A DNA stretch of 64,000 bases from Saussurea involucrata (taxonomy: Eukaryota > Streptophyta > Magnoliopsida > Asterales > Asteraceae), in assembly GCA_033807775.1 (NCBI GenBank), contig CM066313.1:87731484-87795483 (forward strand), given 5' to 3'. Each line of letters begins with the position of its first letter. The first letter of the stretch is position 1. The position numbers and the translations under genes are program-made. Below, piece by piece: positions 1 to 10,007 of the stretch. The notes under the pieces are model-generated. The model made no database searches and was not told where the DNA came from. It saw only the letters and a list, made by a program, of their open reading frames with translations.

Positions 1-101
1 AACCTTTGAAGGTCCATGCTTGGGAGGCGTTGGTTTGTTGCGAGTGATAACTTTTCTTGTGCTTGTTGAACTTGATTTGACTTTTGGATCTAGAGGATTG
101 T

Positions 102-1690
102 TCATGGTAACGACCAAGAAGTTCTTTTTTTTTTCTTTTGGTCTCTTGTAGAGTGCCGAACGGGTTTCATGGCAATCTTATGCTCACCCCAACGAAATAA
201 CATCACGTTATCTCTTCCTTTACACATGACATCATTGTCATATTGCCACGATCGGCCAAGTAGGATGTGACAAGTATTCATGTCAAGCACATCGCAACTT
301 ACATCTACCTTGTAGTGCTTTCTGATGGAGATAGGCACCTTGTAAGTTTGTGTTACTTGGACTTGTGGGCCTCTTTTCACCCAACCAAGAGAGTAAGGCG
401 TGTCAAGAGGTTGTGTTGGTAGTTTCAAGTGCTCCACCATTTTTTGTGACACCAAGTTCTCACAACTCCCATTATCCACAATTAAATCACATACCTTGTT
501 GTCGACAGAACAGTGGGATCTGAAAAGGCTATGGCGTTGTCCGTCTTCTTTTGATGATAGCAAGACCCGTTGGAGTACAATGTTAATCTTTTCTGAGATA
601 TCTTCTTCAGCGAATTTGGCTCCTTCGTAATCATTATTCTCTTCGTATTCTCCTCCTCCCACTAATCCAACGGTTCTTCGAGTTGTGCATTCATTGGACC
701 TATGGCCTGGCTGCCCACAACGATAGCACTTGAGTCCCGTTGGCCTTGCATACGGGTTGGTCGTTTTTTGTGTGGGTGTTTTCTCGTTGGGGTTACCCAC
801 GTTTCTTGGTAACAGATTTATGATCTTGACTACCACTGTTTCCTGCGTTTTGGGAAGGAACTTTACCTGTGTTGTTCGTTATTCCCTCATTCTCGACCTT
901 GTTTTGGGAAGAAGATGAAGCGCGAGTTGATCTCTCCATTAGCTCTGCTTTCATGGCCAAGCTCGATGCTTCCATTATAGACCATGCTGTTTGGAGTCCA
1001 ATCTTCTCTTGGATCGATCTTTTCAACCCGTTGATATAACGTGCAACTCTTTGCCCTTCTGTCTCGCCGATCTCGTTTCGCTCGGAGAGGCGAATGAATT
1101 CTGTGGTGTATTCTGTCACGGTTCTCGATCCTTATGAGCAATCCAAATACATCTTGTAAAGGATCTGCTCATAGTCTTCCGTGGAGGAATCGTTCGGTCA
1201 TTAACTGCTTCACCCTTCTCCACGAACATACTGGGCCTTTTCGTTGGGCTATTAGTTTGTCCCACCATACGGCGGCGGTGATTTTTAGGCGAAAAACAAC
1301 CATCTTTACTTTCTTGTGTCCCGGGATTTCCATGATGTCGAAGAAACGGTAGACCTCAATTTGCCAGTCTAGAAATTCTTCTACGCCCATATTCTCGTAG
1401 AAGTAGGGAATGTCATCCTTCGTTCGGTAATCGGGGTCTCTTCGGGGTGGTTCAACATCTCCGCCGGAATCGGAGTCAGAACTTGAACTAGTGATCGTGT
1501 GGTGTCGGCCACCATGTTGTGGTCGGTGACGACCTTCGTACCTGTCTCGTCTTCGTCGATCGTTGTTATTGGCGTTGATCTGGTTGGCGAACATGGTTGT
1601 CAGCGTGTTGAGGCTTGCAGTGAAGGTCGCTGTTAGCCCATCAAGATCTGCTCGCGTAAGAGGCAGTGGTTGTGGTTGTTGTTCTGCCAT
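102..1690 (-). pseudogene. Gypsy-1 gag and start of protease, frameshifted
   Basis: Gag would form the particle and bind RNA; the protease would cut the polyprotein. The likely start is the ATG at 1690 (MAEQQPQPLPL), just inside the PBS. The first open stretch (1690-1169) holds the gag core with FLDWQIEVYRFFD and VWWDKL. Reading shifts to a second frame (1119-793; TEYTTEFIRLSERN, YINGL) and then a third (836-102). The last part carries one zinc knuckle, CYRCGQPGHRSNEC, then a retropepsin-like DNGS motif and the flap-side HILLGR. The usual active site is D-S/T-G, so Asn in the second position may be a lesion. At least two frameshifts make the reading frame non-functional. It could not be a host gene: the motif order and the adjoining PBS and LTR are retroviral-type. 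Confidence 0.85.
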
Positions 1691-1719
1691 CTCGTAGGTA
1701 AAAAGAAAGGTAAGTGTGT

Positions 1720-1731
1720 GCTCTAATACCA
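1720..1731 (-). other. Primer-binding site of Gypsy-1
   Basis: On the minus strand this reads TGGTATTAGAGC, one mismatch from the tRNA-iMet complement TGGTATCAGAGC. It lies two bases inside the LTR boundary, the standard position for priming minus-strand DNA synthesis. Confidence 0.8.
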
Positions 1732-1733
1732 AC

Positions 1734-2238
1734 TGATGCAATAGGAATGCATGGAACGGGTCGACAAGCGTCGAACCTTAACGATGAACGAGTTTACAAA
1801 CGTAAACCCAGAAAATTAAGAGAAAAGCCTTGAATATCAAGAACTATTATTGAATCTGAATAACTGAATTGAATTTAAAACGTTGAAAAGAAATCCTATT
1901 TATAGCTAAACTAATTAAGAGATAACTATGGAAACTAAATGAGATCAATCCATAAGGGAAAGAAATCCTTATTGTGAAATAACTCTAAAGCAAATAAAAA
2001 ACGTACATAGCTGAATGATCACATCAGGGGGGGGGGGGGGGGGGTGCGGTTTGGCTCGTGGCTAGCCGCGTAAGCTTCTGTTTGTTTTTCATCCAGAGGG
2101 TTGCGCGGTTTGGCTCGCGGCATGAGGTCGCGTGGTAGACCGCGTAAGTCTCTATTTTGGTTTCTTTTGACTTGATCCATTTGCTCCTCGAAGCGGGCCG
2201 CTAGATGCTCTATATCAATAACTCACAAACACACATCA
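1734..2238 (-). repeat. 5' LTR of Gypsy-1 (about 505 bp)
   Basis: The ends are TGATG (1734) and CATCA (2238), a short inverted repeat typical of LTRs, and the PBS abuts the left end. A TATA box, TATAAATAG on the minus strand at 1904-1896, would drive transcription leftwards into gag. The U3 part holds an uninterrupted run of 18 G (2027-2044) and two related GC-rich segments (GCGGTTTGGCTCG). The outer boundary is inferred from the inverted terminal bases only, since the partner LTR is outside the window. Confidence 0.65.
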
Positions 2239-2808
2239 TAAGAATTTCCTCGACTTCTTCATCTGAAATTGGTTTTTAAATATTGGACTTTTGAGAATTT
2301 TTTGTCAACTCTTTCAAGTGGATCGATATCTAGTACTTTTGCCACTATTACATGTTCTATTTTAGTGAATCTCTAAGGTTTCATAATCACATAATAGAAA
2401 TCTCGAAAATTTATTGAAATCCTACAAACATAGAATTTTGAATTTCCAAGGGATAAGTTGGTATTTTATAGGATTGCTTATAGTAATGTTTTAAAAATAT
2501 GTTAAAACATTTGATTTATAATGATCAATTAATAAAAAGGTAATTTGATTATTCCAATAAATTGCTTTTGTAAATTATTTTTAATAAAGAAAATCAATTC
2601 CATTCAAGATCATACAAAACAAACAAGCCAAAAGTTCCAAATCCTCATAATTCTCGGTCCCTCTATGAAATGCAATCCCTAAAACACATTTCATCAAATC
2701 AAACAAGCCCTTGAGGGATTTGGTAGGATTTGGAATTGAATTTTATTCCAATCTCACGTTTGGTTTAAGGGAAAGTCTGGGATTGAAATATCAAGATTTC
2801 AATGAAAT
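2239..2808. repeat. AT-rich TIR/MITE-like repeats, right-hand one split by Copia-2
   Basis: No gene is visible. Bases 2440-2700 resemble 19610-19876: both contain GGTATTT.ATAGGATT, TGTTAAAACA, AATCAATTAAT and end near CATCAAA(T/C)CAAAC. A second copy starts at about 2707 and continues after Copia-2 at 19583. Its left end (GTTTAAGGGAA at 2764) is mirrored by the right end (TTCCCTTAAAC at 19866), indicating terminal inverted repeats. No transposase is present, so it would be non-autonomous. The class is not known to me. Confidence 0.5.
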
Positions 2809-2902
2809 TGTAAATGTGAATAAATCTCACCTTGTCTTTGGTGAGGAATCAAAAGATTAATATATAGACAAATTACAAGAAGGTAATTACAACAAAGATA
2901 CC
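2809..2902 (-). repeat. Copia-2 left (3') LTR, outer half
   Basis: It starts TGTAAATGTGAATAAATC, the same start as the right LTR at 19496, and runs to the Copia-1 insertion point. The segment contains TTAATATATAG (2859-2869), a TATA-like signal on the minus strand that the right LTR lacks. Confidence 0.85.
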
Positions 2903-3906
2903 TGTTAGTCTCAGATGGCTATAACAAGTATTGTAGAAGGGGGGGGGGGGGGGGGTTGAATACAATACTTAAAATTTTCATAATTTTAATTCTATTATTG
3001 AAAATCTTTCAACAAGAATTACACATAGAAAACTTAAAACTGTTGCGGAAAAGAACAGATAAACTATTCTAACAATCTTACACAAAGTATACTAACAAAA
3101 CAACTAAGAACACTTAGAACAAAGCTATAAAGTTTTTAAGCAATATGGAGATTTCTTGCACTGAGAGAGAAGTCCAGAAAGCGTAGTTTGCATGGAGCCT
3201 TCTACTTCCTTTTATAGTGAAGATACAAGTACTGTGCATTAAATGCTCAGGACACTTGTCATAAGGAGATTGGATAGAAGGTGTAGTACTCTGAAAAGTT
3301 GATGTTTCCAAATCACCTTTTTCCTTGGAACCAGGAAGAATGCCCATGCTGATTTAGACGTCATCTAAAAGTGGAGAGTACTAAGTTGACATTTTTACCA
3401 ACCACTGGATTATTGCCAAACCTGGAGGATCTTCTTGATGTGTTTTCCAAGATAATTTTATCGATGATGTTCCACCGATATAACTGCCATTGGTCTTTAA
3501 AAATCAATTGCAAGAAAATCTATTTACACGAAGATCCCACCGATTTGAGTATCCTCATCGGTGGGAAGAAGTCCACCGATTTTGAGAATCTTCATCGGTG
3601 GGATGGTATCCACCGATTCCTGAGGATCACATCGGTGGGATTATATCCACCGATTCTTGAAGACACCATCGGTGGTGAGGAAGTCCACCGATGTGTGATC
3701 GATGGACAATAACTTGTATATATCTTGAGAAGAGTCTTCTTGATTCCGCACAGAGAATCTCTTCAAGCTTGGTTTTGGTTGATCTTCGACTTCACTGAAC
3801 AGTTGCTATCTTGTACAAGTTATTTAAAGAACCTTGTCATAATATTCTAAGTAGGAATATAGGGAAAACATCGGTGAGTCAATTTTAAAACTTTGATGAC
3901 CCAACA
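2903..3906 (-). repeat. Copia-1 3' LTR (left, about 1004 bp)
   Basis: It begins TGTTAGTC and ends GACCCAACA, matching the right LTR at 14300-15293 with scattered substitutions. It carries a 17-G run (2939-2955; only 8 G in the right copy), a TATA box on the minus strand (CACTATAAAAGG, 3219-3208) and an array of ATCGGTGG hairpins (3536-3705). Outward it abuts the duplication; inward it abuts the polypurine tract. Confidence 0.93.
3536..3705. repeat. Hairpin array of CCACCGAT / ATCGGTGG in Copia-1 LTR
   Basis: CCACCGAT and its reverse complement ATCGGTGG alternate about every 20 bases, giving four successive inverted-repeat pairs and a fifth half. The first, CCCACCGAT (3536) with ATCGGTGGG, also pairs GAG with CTC inside the stem. 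It sits upstream of the LTR TATA box in the minus orientation, so in the U3 regulatory part. Palindromic arrays in Sirevirus LTR cis-regions are known from maize; the word here differs. Its role is not known. Confidence 0.85.
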
Positions 3907-3921
3907 ATCTCCCCCTATTTG
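3907..3921 (-). other. Polypurine tract of Copia-1
   Basis: The minus strand reads AAATAGGGGGAGAT directly before the 3' LTR, the site that primes plus-strand DNA. Similar AGGGGGAG tracts recur within the env-like region (near 5237, 5264 and 5480). Bases 3922-4214 are AT-rich 3' leader without a recognisable gene. Confidence 0.85.
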
Positions 3922-4214
3922 AAATTGAGCTCTATCCTTAGAATATTTAAGAGTAATAAAATGTAAAATTAATTTTGACCCTTTTTACTCTTTTTGGGTT
4001 CTTTTCACATAGACCATTCTTTTTGTTATTTTGATCTATTTTTCTTTTGTATGAGTATGTATGCTATTTACAGTATTTACAAGTAAAAGTAAAGTGAAGT
4101 TATGTGTAGAAAGAAAATTCAAAAAGACAAGTACTTGTATTTGGATAAGTTTTTCTCGTACATTTGACAAAGGAGAAACAAACTTTTACAAGTACCACAT
4201 AGAAAGATGAAGAT

Positions 4215-4985
4215 CTATTTCTTGGAAGTTTGTCGGCGCTTGATCTCATCTAATACATTTCGGTAGAATTTTTGAGCTTCGGGGATGTAGGGAAATAGAT
4301 TGGAGATACCTTCAAGGAACAAAGTATCGACGATGGGGATTTGTGCAAATCTGAAAAAGGCCCGATGACCAAAACCATCATTGAAGAATAACCCTGGAAT
4401 CGGTGAGAGGCTCAAGGTCGTAGTGGGATAAGACACATATGTAGGGATGGACAAATTCAGGTTGCTTATGTTTGGAATTTTCCCTTCAGTTGCCATTTCC
4501 TTGAACACCTTGTCGGTAGGATTCTTTAGTTTGGGAAGAATGATTTCTTCTTTCATCGATTGAAGTTTTGATCTTTCATCGGTGGAAAGAGTGATGTTGT
4601 GTTTTCTTTTAATCTCTTTCATCTTTTCCATCAATCCATCAATGTATTTGACAAAGCTATCTTTCTTTGGGTTTGCACTTCTGACCAAGTGTCGAGAGAT
4701 CTCATACCATTCGGGGAGACCGAAATGTTTGAGATGAACATCTCTCACACTTTTCATTGAGCCATCTTCTCTATCGATGATCAGCCTGATATCCTTTGGG
4801 TTGGTTCTGGAGGTAGCAATTTTGACGTTTGAGATCGGGGAGCTGTTGATTCGGTGGTGCATGGTCTTTTTGTACCAACTGATCTCTTCATTCCTTTCTT
4901 TTTCAATTTCACTCAGCACCGATTTTTGGGTGGAAAGTGCATCGGCAGACTTGACTTTGAGGGCCTCTTCTTTTGAAACTTCCAA
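4215..4985 (-). pseudogene. Copia-1 env-like 3' ORF, C-terminal part
   Basis: This 256-codon open stretch is the last part of the extra Sirevirus ORF that follows pol. It begins with a charged, helix-prone stretch (SEIEKERNEEISWYKK) and contains RLIIDREDGS, HFGLPEWYEISRHL and KKDSFVKYIDGLMEKMKEIKRKH. I see no signal peptide or clear membrane span, so nothing here demonstrates a true envelope protein. It lies between the coiled-coil piece (5051-6127) and the polypurine tract. The break between the two pieces at about 5000-5050 indicates a stop or frameshift. Function of this protein family is unknown; 'env-like' is used only because of its position. Confidence 0.6.
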
Positions 4986-5050
4986 CGAGAGAGCCTTGGA
5001 ATCATCTAAGGCTTTTTGAGCTAATCTGGCTTCCTCGATCTCCTGAGGAG

Positions 5051-6127
5051 TCAGCCCGAGATTGCTCGATCTCCTGAGGATTCCTGAGATTGCTGAGAAG
5101 GAGGCTTTAGCTTCAAGGTTTGTGCATCGGTAGGTCGAGTTCCATATTTTGCCAATTCTTTTCTTTTCTTTTCTTCTTCGGCCAACTGTTCAGCTGTGAG
5201 AGTTTCTTTACCTTTGTCTTTGGGAGTTTTGGATTTTTGCTCCCCCTTAGAAGATGCATGGATTTTCTCCCCCTCAACAGCTGCATTTGGGATTTCCACC
5301 GATGGAGATTTCGATGGTGTGAAGATAAATTCGGTGGTACCTGTATGTTTCAGAGGAGAGGTTTTCGGTGAAGGCATTCCTGAAGCTTCGGTGGCTTGTG
5401 ATGATTTTTCGGTGGAAGGTGGATGCATGTTGCTGATAGTTCTTGTAATAGAAGGCAATTTTGGTTGACCCACAGATTTCTCCCCCTCAGAAGCAGTCGG
5501 AATCTTAAAACCCAACTGAGTGAACACACTGTCAAACTTGGAGTGAAGATGAGCCATACTCTGAGTGGTATCATCGGAGATCAGTGTAAAATCACCCAAG
5601 TCCATTTCCCATTGGGCTTTCTCCTGCATGTTGTCAGTTTTGGTGTGAAGAGTGTTGAGAGAATTGACTATGCTCTGTTTAAGATCTTGATGAGACTTAG
5701 CTTCTTGAATGAGTTTCTGGAGTTCAGTATCCTTGACTAGAGAGGATGCCTTGAAGGTACCAAACGATATAGCAAGATCCCCATGAGAATTTGTCAAGGA
5801 TTCCACCTTTGAAGATAAGGAAACAATGGAATTATGGACAGGCTGAAGAGCAGCTGCAAGTGCATCGGCGAGTATCTGTGGCAACTGAGACTCGATCACA
5901 GAGATTCTTGAGTTTACCTGTGTAGTCATGGAAAGAATTGATTCCTTAAAGGATTCAAGCTTAGTGCTGACGAGCCAACATTGATGAGCACATTCCTGAA
6001 TATTAGCATGGAATGCAGAGTGTGGCCTAGTACTTGAAGAGGTAACACCACCGAATTCCGGGAGACGGAATGGTAGTCGTAGTCGATCTTCTTCGGGAGT
6101 GATAGTGGGGAGAAAATTCGACAACAC
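5051..6127 (-). pseudogene. Copia-1 env-like 3' ORF, middle coiled-coil part
   Basis: A 358-codon open stretch. The first half has heptad-like helical sequence (LVSTKLESFKESILSMTTQV, SIVSLSSKVESL) that could form a coiled coil. The second half is low-complexity, rich in S, P, K and E (KSKTPKDKGKETL, EEEKKRKELAKYGTRPTDAQ). Two PPT-like AGGGGGAG tracts on this strand (near 5237-5280) are read here as coding sequence, as is another near 5480. Several ATCGGTGG-type words (5298, 5335, 5412) are likewise embedded. Continuity with the flanking pieces is inferred from order and strand. No catalytic motif is visible. Confidence 0.6.
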
Positions 6128-6438
6128 ATCGGGATAGAGAATTTTCGATGGAGGGGTGTTCGGCGAGGAGAAGCCTCACGTATCGGTGTGGGGGATCTTA
6201 GGGGGGAGGATTCCTTTGGGGGGAGGGAGTCTTTCGGGATGAGGGTTCTTTCAGTGGAGATGGAGATCGTCGGGGTGTGGGTTCTTTCGGTGGAGATGGA
6301 GATCATCGGGGTGTGGGTTCTTTCGATGGAGATGGAGATCGTCGGGGTGAAACTTGCTTTGGGGACTCGGTGGGGTTTTCTTTGGTGGACGGGATGGTTC
6401 AGGGAGAACCAGTGTCACCCAAAAGAGATTCAAAGAAG

Positions 6439-7047
6439 TCATGTGGGGGGGATTCGGTGGGGGGAACCCTGATCGGGTTGTGAGATGTCATCGATCATAA
6501 ACTGATCGGGTGAAAGGCTGTGTAGTGAAAAATCGGAGCCTTCGAGGGGAGAGACCCCGAAGTCATCTCCTCCACCCAAAGAAGTGCGTGGGGAGGTAAA
6601 GTGTGGTTCCTCCAAATGTACAACTGAGGTCTGTAGAGAGACAACGGAGGAGTCGATGGGGTTAAAAACGGATTCCCTTGGCCCGGAAGGTTGAAGTTCA
6701 ACAACTGGCAATTTTTGAGAATCGTCAGTTGGCTTAGTTGGTGGGGCCGAAAGCTTTCTAGACCTCTTTAAAGGAGATCTCAAAGGGGATGATGAGTGCC
6801 TCCGCTTGTGAGATGGGATGTGAACCGGGGAAGCCTCCGAGGGATCTCTCAGTGGCGTGGTTCGAGAAGCGGGTGCGGAGGTGTCGGTGGCCTTTCGTTG
6901 TTTCTTTTGAGTTCCACCCGACTTAACTCGGGAACGGGGAGAAGGGACCACTACAGTTGGAGTGATTTCGAGAATTTTCGGGTGATGAAATCCGGGGATT
7001 TCCATATCACCCCAATGTAGATCGGGAGAGAGAGCAAAAGTTATCAT
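6439..7047 (-). pseudogene. Copia-1 env-like 3' ORF, Ser/Pro-rich linker
   Basis: A 202-codon stretch with a basic Ser/Pro-rich part (HKRRHSSSPLRSPLKRSRK) that would suit a nuclear-localisation or nucleic-acid-binding linker, though that is inference. It joins the conserved upstream domain (7135-7650) to the coiled-coil part. The 6128-6438 interval between them contains tandem copies of a roughly 36-bp unit (around 6242-6345, repeating TCGGGGTGTGGGTTCTTTCG), probably a repeat expansion in the same ORF. Confidence 0.5.
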
Positions 7048-7134
7048 ACCTCGTCTTAAAGGGCGATCAGTGGAGAGAGGTCCAACATTGAGAGTTTTGA
7101 CGCCGACTATTGGAGAAGTCCAATCATAGGTAAA

Positions 7135-7650
7135 TCAGGGAGAAGGAGATTTTCGGTCAACCTCCAAAGCCTTTCCAAGCTTGTGCTGAATAATCATGGA
7201 GATGAAGCGCGGGTAGGCAACGTAACACTTCTTGGGGTGCTTAATCACTTCAGTGATTTCAGTGAAGAAATATTGCGCAAAGTCTACATGTCTTTGGAAA
7301 ATTAGGGCATGGAGTAGCTTTGTGATGTAGGACGGGGATTGATCGTGCCCACTGGTTTTGCGAGAGAGACAGTGAATGACATGGGCAAAGAAGAAGTTCC
7401 ATACTCCTCCCATTTTGCCACGAAGAAGAGTACCAGGGCCTTTGGAGCATTTGGAAGAATTGTCGATCACATAACCAGTCGTCTGAATAACTTCTTCATG
7501 TATGTTATCTACATACATGTCATCATACGCGGTAAAGGCATCAATCTTGAGGGCTAGACGAACATCATCGACCCCAAAGGTAAGGTCGTGATCACCTTGG
7601 AGGATGCCATGGAGAAAACTTGAGGTCCTCAAAGCACGTAGGGATTGCAT
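7135..7650 (-). pseudogene. Copia-1 env-like 3' ORF, conserved N-terminal domain
   Basis: This 171-codon segment aligns by eye with the start of the equivalent ORF of Copia-3 (about 34500-35152). Shared positions are FF.H...HC.S.KT.G, a spaced pair of F residues, and KK.Y..YPRF....I...L near the end. The shared block shows that the extra ORF is a real, conserved coding region of these Sireviruses and not random open frame. It has no membrane segment or retroviral envelope motif that I recognise. It is preceded by the ATCGGTGG-rich spacer and follows pol. Confidence 0.65.
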
Positions 7651-8414
7651 TCTTGGAGGATGCCATGGAGAAAAGGATGGTGATGGAGAAGAAGGAAAGT
7701 GAAGATGGTTGCAGGTTTCGTAAAAGTGAAATGAAGAAGGAAGGTTATGGGTTTTATAGGAGAAAGGAATAGGGTTAGGGATTCAAAAAGGAGAGGGAAC
7801 GGTTAAATAAAATAAACAAATTTAAAAACAATAATGATGAGGGATTTGGGGTTGTGTGGTCAAAAACGGCGAGGAATGGGAAGGGTCAGCCATCACACTG
7901 ACACTTAGGGTTTCTTTTAGGCTCATGGTTGCATAGGGAATCGTACCGGATAAACTTCACAAAATCAGTGGAGGAATATCGAAGAGAAACAAAGCCACCG
8001 ATGAGGATATACCTAGAAGGTTGATTTCAGTGTAGAAAAAGATCACTGAAACCAATCACCACCGAATGGTAACTTCCATTGTGGAGATACAAAGACCACC
8101 GAAAGTGTTACCACCAAATTGAATTTTTGTGATGGTGTGATCTCGAGAATCGGTGTAACACATAGCCACCGATGTGAAAATCCAAGAGGTGTCGGTGGAA
8201 GAAACCTCACCGATGAGAGAGAATTGCAACGGAGATCGGTGACGTCGGTGGAAAAGGTTCAGGTGAATTTCGGTGAAGAGCAAGGTCACCGATGGGGATT
8301 GACCTAGAAGGTCGTTGTCGGTGAAGAGTTTGATCACCGAAAGCAATTAACACCGAAGGACATTACCACCGAAAAGGCAAATCCCAAATTTTTTTTAGGT
8401 GGTGAAGTCACCTA
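7651..8414 (-). other. Copia-1 spacer between pol and env-like ORF, rich in ATCGGTGG words
   Basis: No ORF of substance. Between about 7965 and 8390 the words CACCGA(T/A) and (A/T)TCGGTG(G) recur more than fifteen times in both orientations, such as CACCGATGAG/TCGGTGG at 8170-8270. It is the same word that makes the LTR hairpins. Confidence 0.75.
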
Positions 8415-8983
8415 CTAAAGGTTGCACATTCCAAGTTCACTTATCAGAAAATTGAACCTGGCTTCATCCAAGGGTTTGGTGAACAAGTCTGCAAGCTGAA
8501 GATCTGTAGGAATGAAGTGCAACTCAATGTCACCTTTGGAAATGTGATCCCTGATGAAATGATATATGATATCTATGTGCTTTGATCTTGAGTACAAGAC
8601 AGGATTAGTTGCAATGGCAATTGCACTAGAGTTATCACATAGAATGGGAACTTTGGAGTAGTTTTGATTGTAGTCCTTCAATTGATTGTTCATCCACAGG
8701 ATCTGAGCACAGCAGCTTCCAACAGCTACATATTCAGCCTCAGCAGTAGAGGTTGACCCAGAGTTTTGTTTCTTGCTGGACCAACTTACTAATTTTCCAC
8801 CAAGGAGTTGGCAGCTACCTATGGTACTTTTCTATCAATCTTGGAACCTGCATAATCTGAATCTGAATACCCAATTAGTTCAAAGTCTGAGTCTTTAGGA
8901 TACCAAAGACCCAGGTGCATGGTACCTTTTAGATACCTAAAAATCCGTTTAACAGCATCCAAATGAGATTTCTTTGGATTGGC
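8415..8983 (-). pseudogene. Copia-1 RNase H domain
   Basis: RNase H removes the RNA template during reverse transcription. Visible motifs on the minus strand are GYSDSDYAGSK near the start, then AEAEYVAVGSCCAQILW, then the C-terminal open part (8693-8415) with LCDNSSAIAIATNPV, SKHIDI.YHFIRD and ADLFTKPL, ending ELGMCNL. This is the standard copia RNase H end. A frameshift at about 8815-8835 and the TAA that ends the RT part break it from the preceding frame. Confidence 0.85.
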
Positions 8984-9991
8984 TTAATAACGGGCACAAA
9001 GACAGGAAGCAAACATAATATACGGTCTGCTAGCAGTTAAGTAAAGGAGAGAACCAATCATACCCCGATAATGGGTAACACCCACAGATTCACCATTTAA
9101 ATCCGCATCAAGTTTCAAAGGTGGTGCCATGGGAGTTTTCATAGGAGAACTGTCTAAAAAGTTGAATTTCTTCAGAAGGTCACAAATATATTTACTTTGA
9201 TTTATAAAAATTCCTTTTGAAGATTGTTTGACCTGAAGGCCCAAAAAGAATGTAAGCTCTCCCATCATGCTCATCTCATATTCACTCATCATGAGAGAAG
9301 CAAACTCATCACAAAGTGATTCATCAGTGGCACCAAAGATGATGTCATCCACATAGATTTGAACAAGAATAAAATTACCTGAGGTGTGCTTGAGAAAAAG
9401 AGTGTTGTCAATAGTACCTCTAGAGTATCCATTTTTCAAGAGAAAGACAGCAAGTGTGTCATACCAAGCACGTGGAGCTTGCTTGAGCCCATATAGAGCT
9501 TTGTCAAGTCTGTACACATAGTCTGGATGAGCTGGGTCTTCAAAGCCAGGTGGCTGTTTCACATAGACTTCCTCTGCAAGTTCCCCATTGAGGAAAGCAC
9601 TTTTGACATCCATCTAAAAGACCCTACAATTTCGGTGGGCAGCATGAGCCAAGAAAATTCGTATGGCTTCAAGTCTTGCAACAGGGGACAAAGTTTCATC
9701 ATAATCAATGCCTTCTTCCTATCGGTATCCTTGAGCAACCAATCTGGCCTTATTTCTGATAACTGTACCATCTTCATCCATCTTGTTCCTGAAGATCCAT
9801 TTGGTTCCAATGATTGTTTTTTTTCGGGGTCTAGGAACCAATCTCCAAACTTTGTTTCTCTCAAATTGAGAAAGCTCTTCTTGCATGGAAGTGATCCAAC
9901 AAGGATCTGCAAGAGCTTCATCAATCTTCTTGGGTTCAATAAGAGACAAATATTTCCAACTCCTCTGCGAGTTTGGACACCTATTTGTTGA
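8984..9991 (-). pseudogene. Copia-1 reverse transcriptase domain with three stop codons
   Basis: RT copies element RNA into DNA. The N-terminal part (9949-9719) has WITSMQEELSQFERNKVW and GTKWIFRNK; the main part (9613-8984) has MDVKSAFLNGEL, KALYGLKQAPRAWYD and the catalytic YVDD box in LVQIYVDDIIFG, then FFLGLQV and GSLLYLTASRP. Stops lie after LVAQGYR (about 9719), directly before MDVKSAF (about 9614) and after CLCARY (8984). In each, comparison with Copia-3 suggests a Gln codon in that place, so C-to-T changes. The catalytic residues survive but a full protein cannot be made. Confidence 0.9.
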
Positions 9992-10007
9992 TCACCAATG
10001 ATTTGAT

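Larger units (their letters stand above)
1..2238 (-). mobile_element. Ty3/gypsy LTR retrotransposon, 5' part only (Gypsy-1)
   Basis: Reading on the minus strand from 2238, an LTR, a tRNA-Met-type primer-binding site, a gag with one CCHC knuckle and the start of an aspartic protease follow in the usual gypsy order. The rest of pol and the 3' LTR lie left of the window. Bases 1-101 continue the polyprotein region past the protease but show no motif I can name. Because the other end is missing, no target-site duplication can be checked. The protease-region style (DNGSCENL, later HILLGRSWQYD) suggests a chromovirus-type lineage, but without reverse transcriptase this is only a guess. Confidence 0.85.

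Noticed and set aside
2027..2044. Long G run as a masked assembly gap
   Set aside because: It is a homopolymer, not N, and similar shorter runs occur at homologous LTR sites; error cannot be excluded, so it is noted only as a caution.
4215..7650. A true viral envelope gene
   Set aside because: No signal peptide, fusion peptide or membrane anchor is visible; only its position after pol suggests the name.
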